From contig NZ_CANDOB010000001.1 of NCBI RefSeq assembly GCF_947387515.1, positions 496,001-560,000 of the forward strand: 64,000 nt of DNA. Reading direction: 5' to 3'. The stretch is from Alkalihalobacillus sp. CinArs1. GTDB lineage: Bacteria; Bacillota; Bacilli; Bacillales; Guptibacillaceae. Every line of letters starts with the position of its first letter. Within the stretch, counting starts at the first letter, position 1. The notes beneath the pieces were generated by a model that did no database searches, was not told where the DNA came from, and saw nothing but the letters and a program-made list of their open reading frames with translations. A program made the translations under genes and the position numbers. Shown piece after piece: positions 61,960-64,000 of this stretch.

Positions 61960-64000
61960 TTACTTAGCATCATACCAGGTGGAGCCATACTCATAATCAA
62001 CCTTCAAAGGAACGACCAATTCAATAGCAGTTTCCATCACCTCAGGTACAATGCGTTTTAATGTCTCGATCTCTTCTTCAGGTGCCTCGAATATTAATTC
62101 ATCGTGTACCTGGAGCAACATTCTTGTATCGAGTTTTTCATCCTTCAATCGTTTATCCATCTCTACCATTGCTTTTTTGATAATATCTGCGGCAGACCCC
62201 TGTATCGGTGTATTCATAGCCGTTCTTTCTGCAAAACTTCTCTGGTTAAAGTTCCGCGAATTAATTTCTGGTAAGTACCGTCTTCTATTCATAAGCGTTG
62301 AAACAAAACCGTCCTCTTTTGCTTGTGTGACGACATCATCCATATAACGCTTTACACCCGGGAAGCTTTCGAGATACTTCTCAATAAATTCAGACGCTTC
62401 TTTCCTTGTAATTCCTAAGCTTTGTGAAAGTCCGTAATCGCTAATTCCATACACGATACCGAAGTTTACTGCTTTTGCATGCCTTCTCATTTCTGATGTA
62501 ACATCTACCTTCGTTACGCCAAAGACATTCATTGCGGTTTTCGTATGGATATCTTCTCCCTTTTGGAAAGCTTCGATTAGATTTTCGTCCTCTGCGATGT
62601 GTGCAAGAACCCTAAGCTCAATTTGGGAATAATCCGCAGCAAACATCACCCAACTTTTCGTCGTTGGAATAAATGCCTGCCTGATCTTTCTGCCTTCTTC
62701 CAAACGAATCGGGATGTTCTGTAGGTTAGGGTCTGTAGAACTGAGTCTTCCTGTTTGGGTAAGAGCCTGATTAAAACGGGTATGGATTTTTCCAGTCTCT
62801 CTAAATGTAACTTTAAGCAATCCCTCTATATAAGTGGAGTTTAGCTTTCCTAATTGCCTGTATAATAATATTTCCGGGATAATCTCATGCTTACTTTCTA
62901 ATTTTTCTAGAATATCCGCAGAGGTAGAGTATCCTGTCTTTGTCTTCTTGATCACCGGTAACTCTAACTTCTCAAACAATACCTCTCCAAGTTGTTTTGG
63001 TGAGTTAATATTAAATTCAGTACCAGCAAGCTCAAAAATACGTCCTTCAATTTCTTTCAACTTGTTATTAAGTTCCTTGCCCATTTTTTCTAAGCGTTCA
63101 ACATCTACGCTGACGCCCTGGGTTTCCATCTCTCCTAATACCAACGTAAGAGGCATTTCAAGATTATGAAAAAGATCGATCTGGTTATTTTTATCTAACT
63201 GCTCCTCAAGTGTTTCTTTAAGCTGATAGACTGCATATCCTTTTCTCACCAAATGGTCTGCAAGCTCTTGTTCATCTGGCACTGCACGCTTCGCACCTTT
63301 CCCATAGATCGCTTCATCAGAAGAAACCACAGAGAAGCCTTCCCGCTTTGATATGGCTGAAAGATCATGCGTCGATTCAGATGGATTTAGAAGGTAAGAA
63401 GCGATAACCAAATCAAATGTTATCCCTTTTAGGTGTATTCCTTTCCAACCAAGTGCGACGACAGCTCTCTTGGCATCAAACACCCACTTCTTCTTTGTTT
63501 CATCTTGAAGATAAGACTGAAATCGTTCAGACTTAAGCGCAACGTCACTAGGAATATAGAAATTCCCCTTTTTATTTACAAGAGAAAATCCTTGTATCTC
63601 AGCATTATGATAATTCTCTTCCATTACTTCAACAATTAAAGCAGATGGGTTTAAGAGATGATCATCATTTACTTCATCCAAGAACTCAACCTTAAGGTCA
63701 TCCATTTCCTCTTCTACTTCACTCTCTCCTCCGATGCGTTCGAGAAGCGTTTTAAAACCCAAATCATGAAAGAGGGTACTCACCTCTTCTGTTTTGAAAC
63801 CTTCATATACCATATCGTTAATCTCAATCGTGAGAGGCGTTTCCTTAAAGATGGTGACGAGCTCTTTACTCATCATCGCCTTATCTTTATTATCCTCTAA
63901 CTTTTCTTTTAACTTCTTTCCGGAAACGCTATCGATAGAATCATATACGCCTTCAAGTGTTTCAAATTGCTTTAAGAGCTTTAGCGCTGTTTTTTCTCCA
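61960..64000 (-). CDS. polA: DNA polymerase I, C-terminal 679 residues (5' end outside window)
   Basis: Pol I processes Okazaki fragments and fills repair gaps. The frame is open to the window edge, where GEKTALKLLKQFE belongs to the helix-3-turn-helix of the 5' nuclease domain, so about 200 residues are missing. The middle 3'-5' exonuclease-like domain lacks the DEDD residues (ALIVEVMEENYHNAEI), as in other Bacillus Pol I. The polymerase domain has motif A DYSQIELRVLAHIAEDE, motif B RRHAKAVNFGIVYGIS and motif C LLQVHDELIFE. It heads polA-mutM-ytaF-coaE. Confidence 0.98.
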   Translation of the reverse strand, partial: GEKTALKLLKQFETLEGVYDSIDSVSGKKLKEKLEDNKDKAMMSKELVTIFKETPLTIEINDMVYEGFKTEEVSTLFHDLGFKTLLERIGGESEVEEEMDDLKVEFLDEVNDDHLLNPSALIVEVMEENYHNAEIQGFSLVNKKGNFYIPSDVALKSERFQSYLQDETKKKWVFDAKRAVVALGWKGIHLKGITFDLVIASYLLNPSESTHDLSAISKREGFSVVSSDEAIYGKGAKRAVPDEQELADHLVRKGYAVYQLKETLEEQLDKNNQIDLFHNLEMPLTLVLGEMETQGVSVDVERLEKMGKELNNKLKEIEGRIFELAGTEFNINSPKQLGEVLFEKLELPVIKKTKTGYSTSADILEKLESKHEIIPEILLYRQLGKLNSTYIEGLLKVTFRETGKIHTRFNQALTQTGRLSSTDPNLQNIPIRLEEGRKIRQAFIPTTKSWVMFAADYSQIELRVLAHIAEDENLIEAFQKGEDIHTKTAMNVFGVTKVDVTSEMRRHAKAVNFGIVYGISDYGLSQSLGITRKEASEFIEKYLESFPGVKRYMDDVVTQAKEDGFVSTLMNRRRYLPEINSRNFNQRSFAERTAMNTPIQGSAADIIKKAMVEMDKRLKDEKLDTRMLLQVHDELIFEAPEEEIETLKRIVPEVMETAIELVVPLKVDYEYGSTWYDAK

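Noticed and set aside
1-64000. Prophage, IS element, CRISPR array, integron or toxin-antitoxin system
   Set aside because: No integrase, transposase, cas gene, regular spacer array or paired small toxin genes were found on either strand; the dUTPase is isolated and not in a phage context.

Overview
The window is a low-GC Gram-positive chromosome segment from an endospore-forming member of the Bacillaceae. The evidence is gene content (gerM, gerE, sspI, ytxC, ytaF), the typical AGGAGG ribosome binding sites, T-box, L-box and L20 leaders, and a gene order that follows the Bacillus subtilis rph-to-polA segment almost gene for gene. No tRNA, rRNA, CRISPR array, complete IS or prophage was seen. 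Nearly all genes read on the minus strand; yslB, rnhC with its neighbour, sspI, ysdB and cydAB are the plus-strand exceptions.

Layout, left to right: the start of rph, gerM, racE and a MarR regulator; an inserted glucose-PTS block (ptsI, ptsH, ptsG, glcT) whose leader carries a GlcT antiterminator target; gerE; sdhBAC; yslB; lysC under a lysine riboswitch; uvrC. In B. subtilis trxA and etfA lie next to uvrC. Here about 9 kb is inserted: a GT-C type membrane protein, an FTR1 iron permease with a separate membrane-anchored extracellular partner under a near-perfect Fur box, a tightly overlapped four-gene glycan/lipid-type operon, and an unrecognised lipoprotein with a consensus promoter and a weaker Fur-like site. 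Then come trxA, the fatty-acid degradation cluster etfA-etfB-fadB-fadR-lcfA, a dispersed repeat, a 27-residue membrane peptide, yshE, mutS2, polX, cvpA, zapA and rnhC.

The right half holds pheTS (T-box), the ysgA methyltransferase, sspI (SigG promoter), a pair of hairpin repeats, ysdC, a dimeric-type dUTPase, ysdB (SigW promoter), a TVP38-family protein, a cytochrome bd type oxidase, ysdA, rplT-rpmI-infC (L20 leader, AUU start), a second copy of the dispersed repeat, thrS (T-box), ytxC, dnaI, dnaB, nrdR, speD with an unexplained structured leader, gapB with two CcpN-type boxes, coaE, ytaF, mutM and the 3' three quarters of polA.

Most of the window is core metabolism and information processing with recognisable regulation. 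The parts that known families do not fully explain are the iron/glycan insertion, the speD leader, the repeat pair with its possible transcript, the paired hairpin elements near sspI and thrS, the micro-protein, and a recurring habit of placing stop codons inside terminator hairpins.
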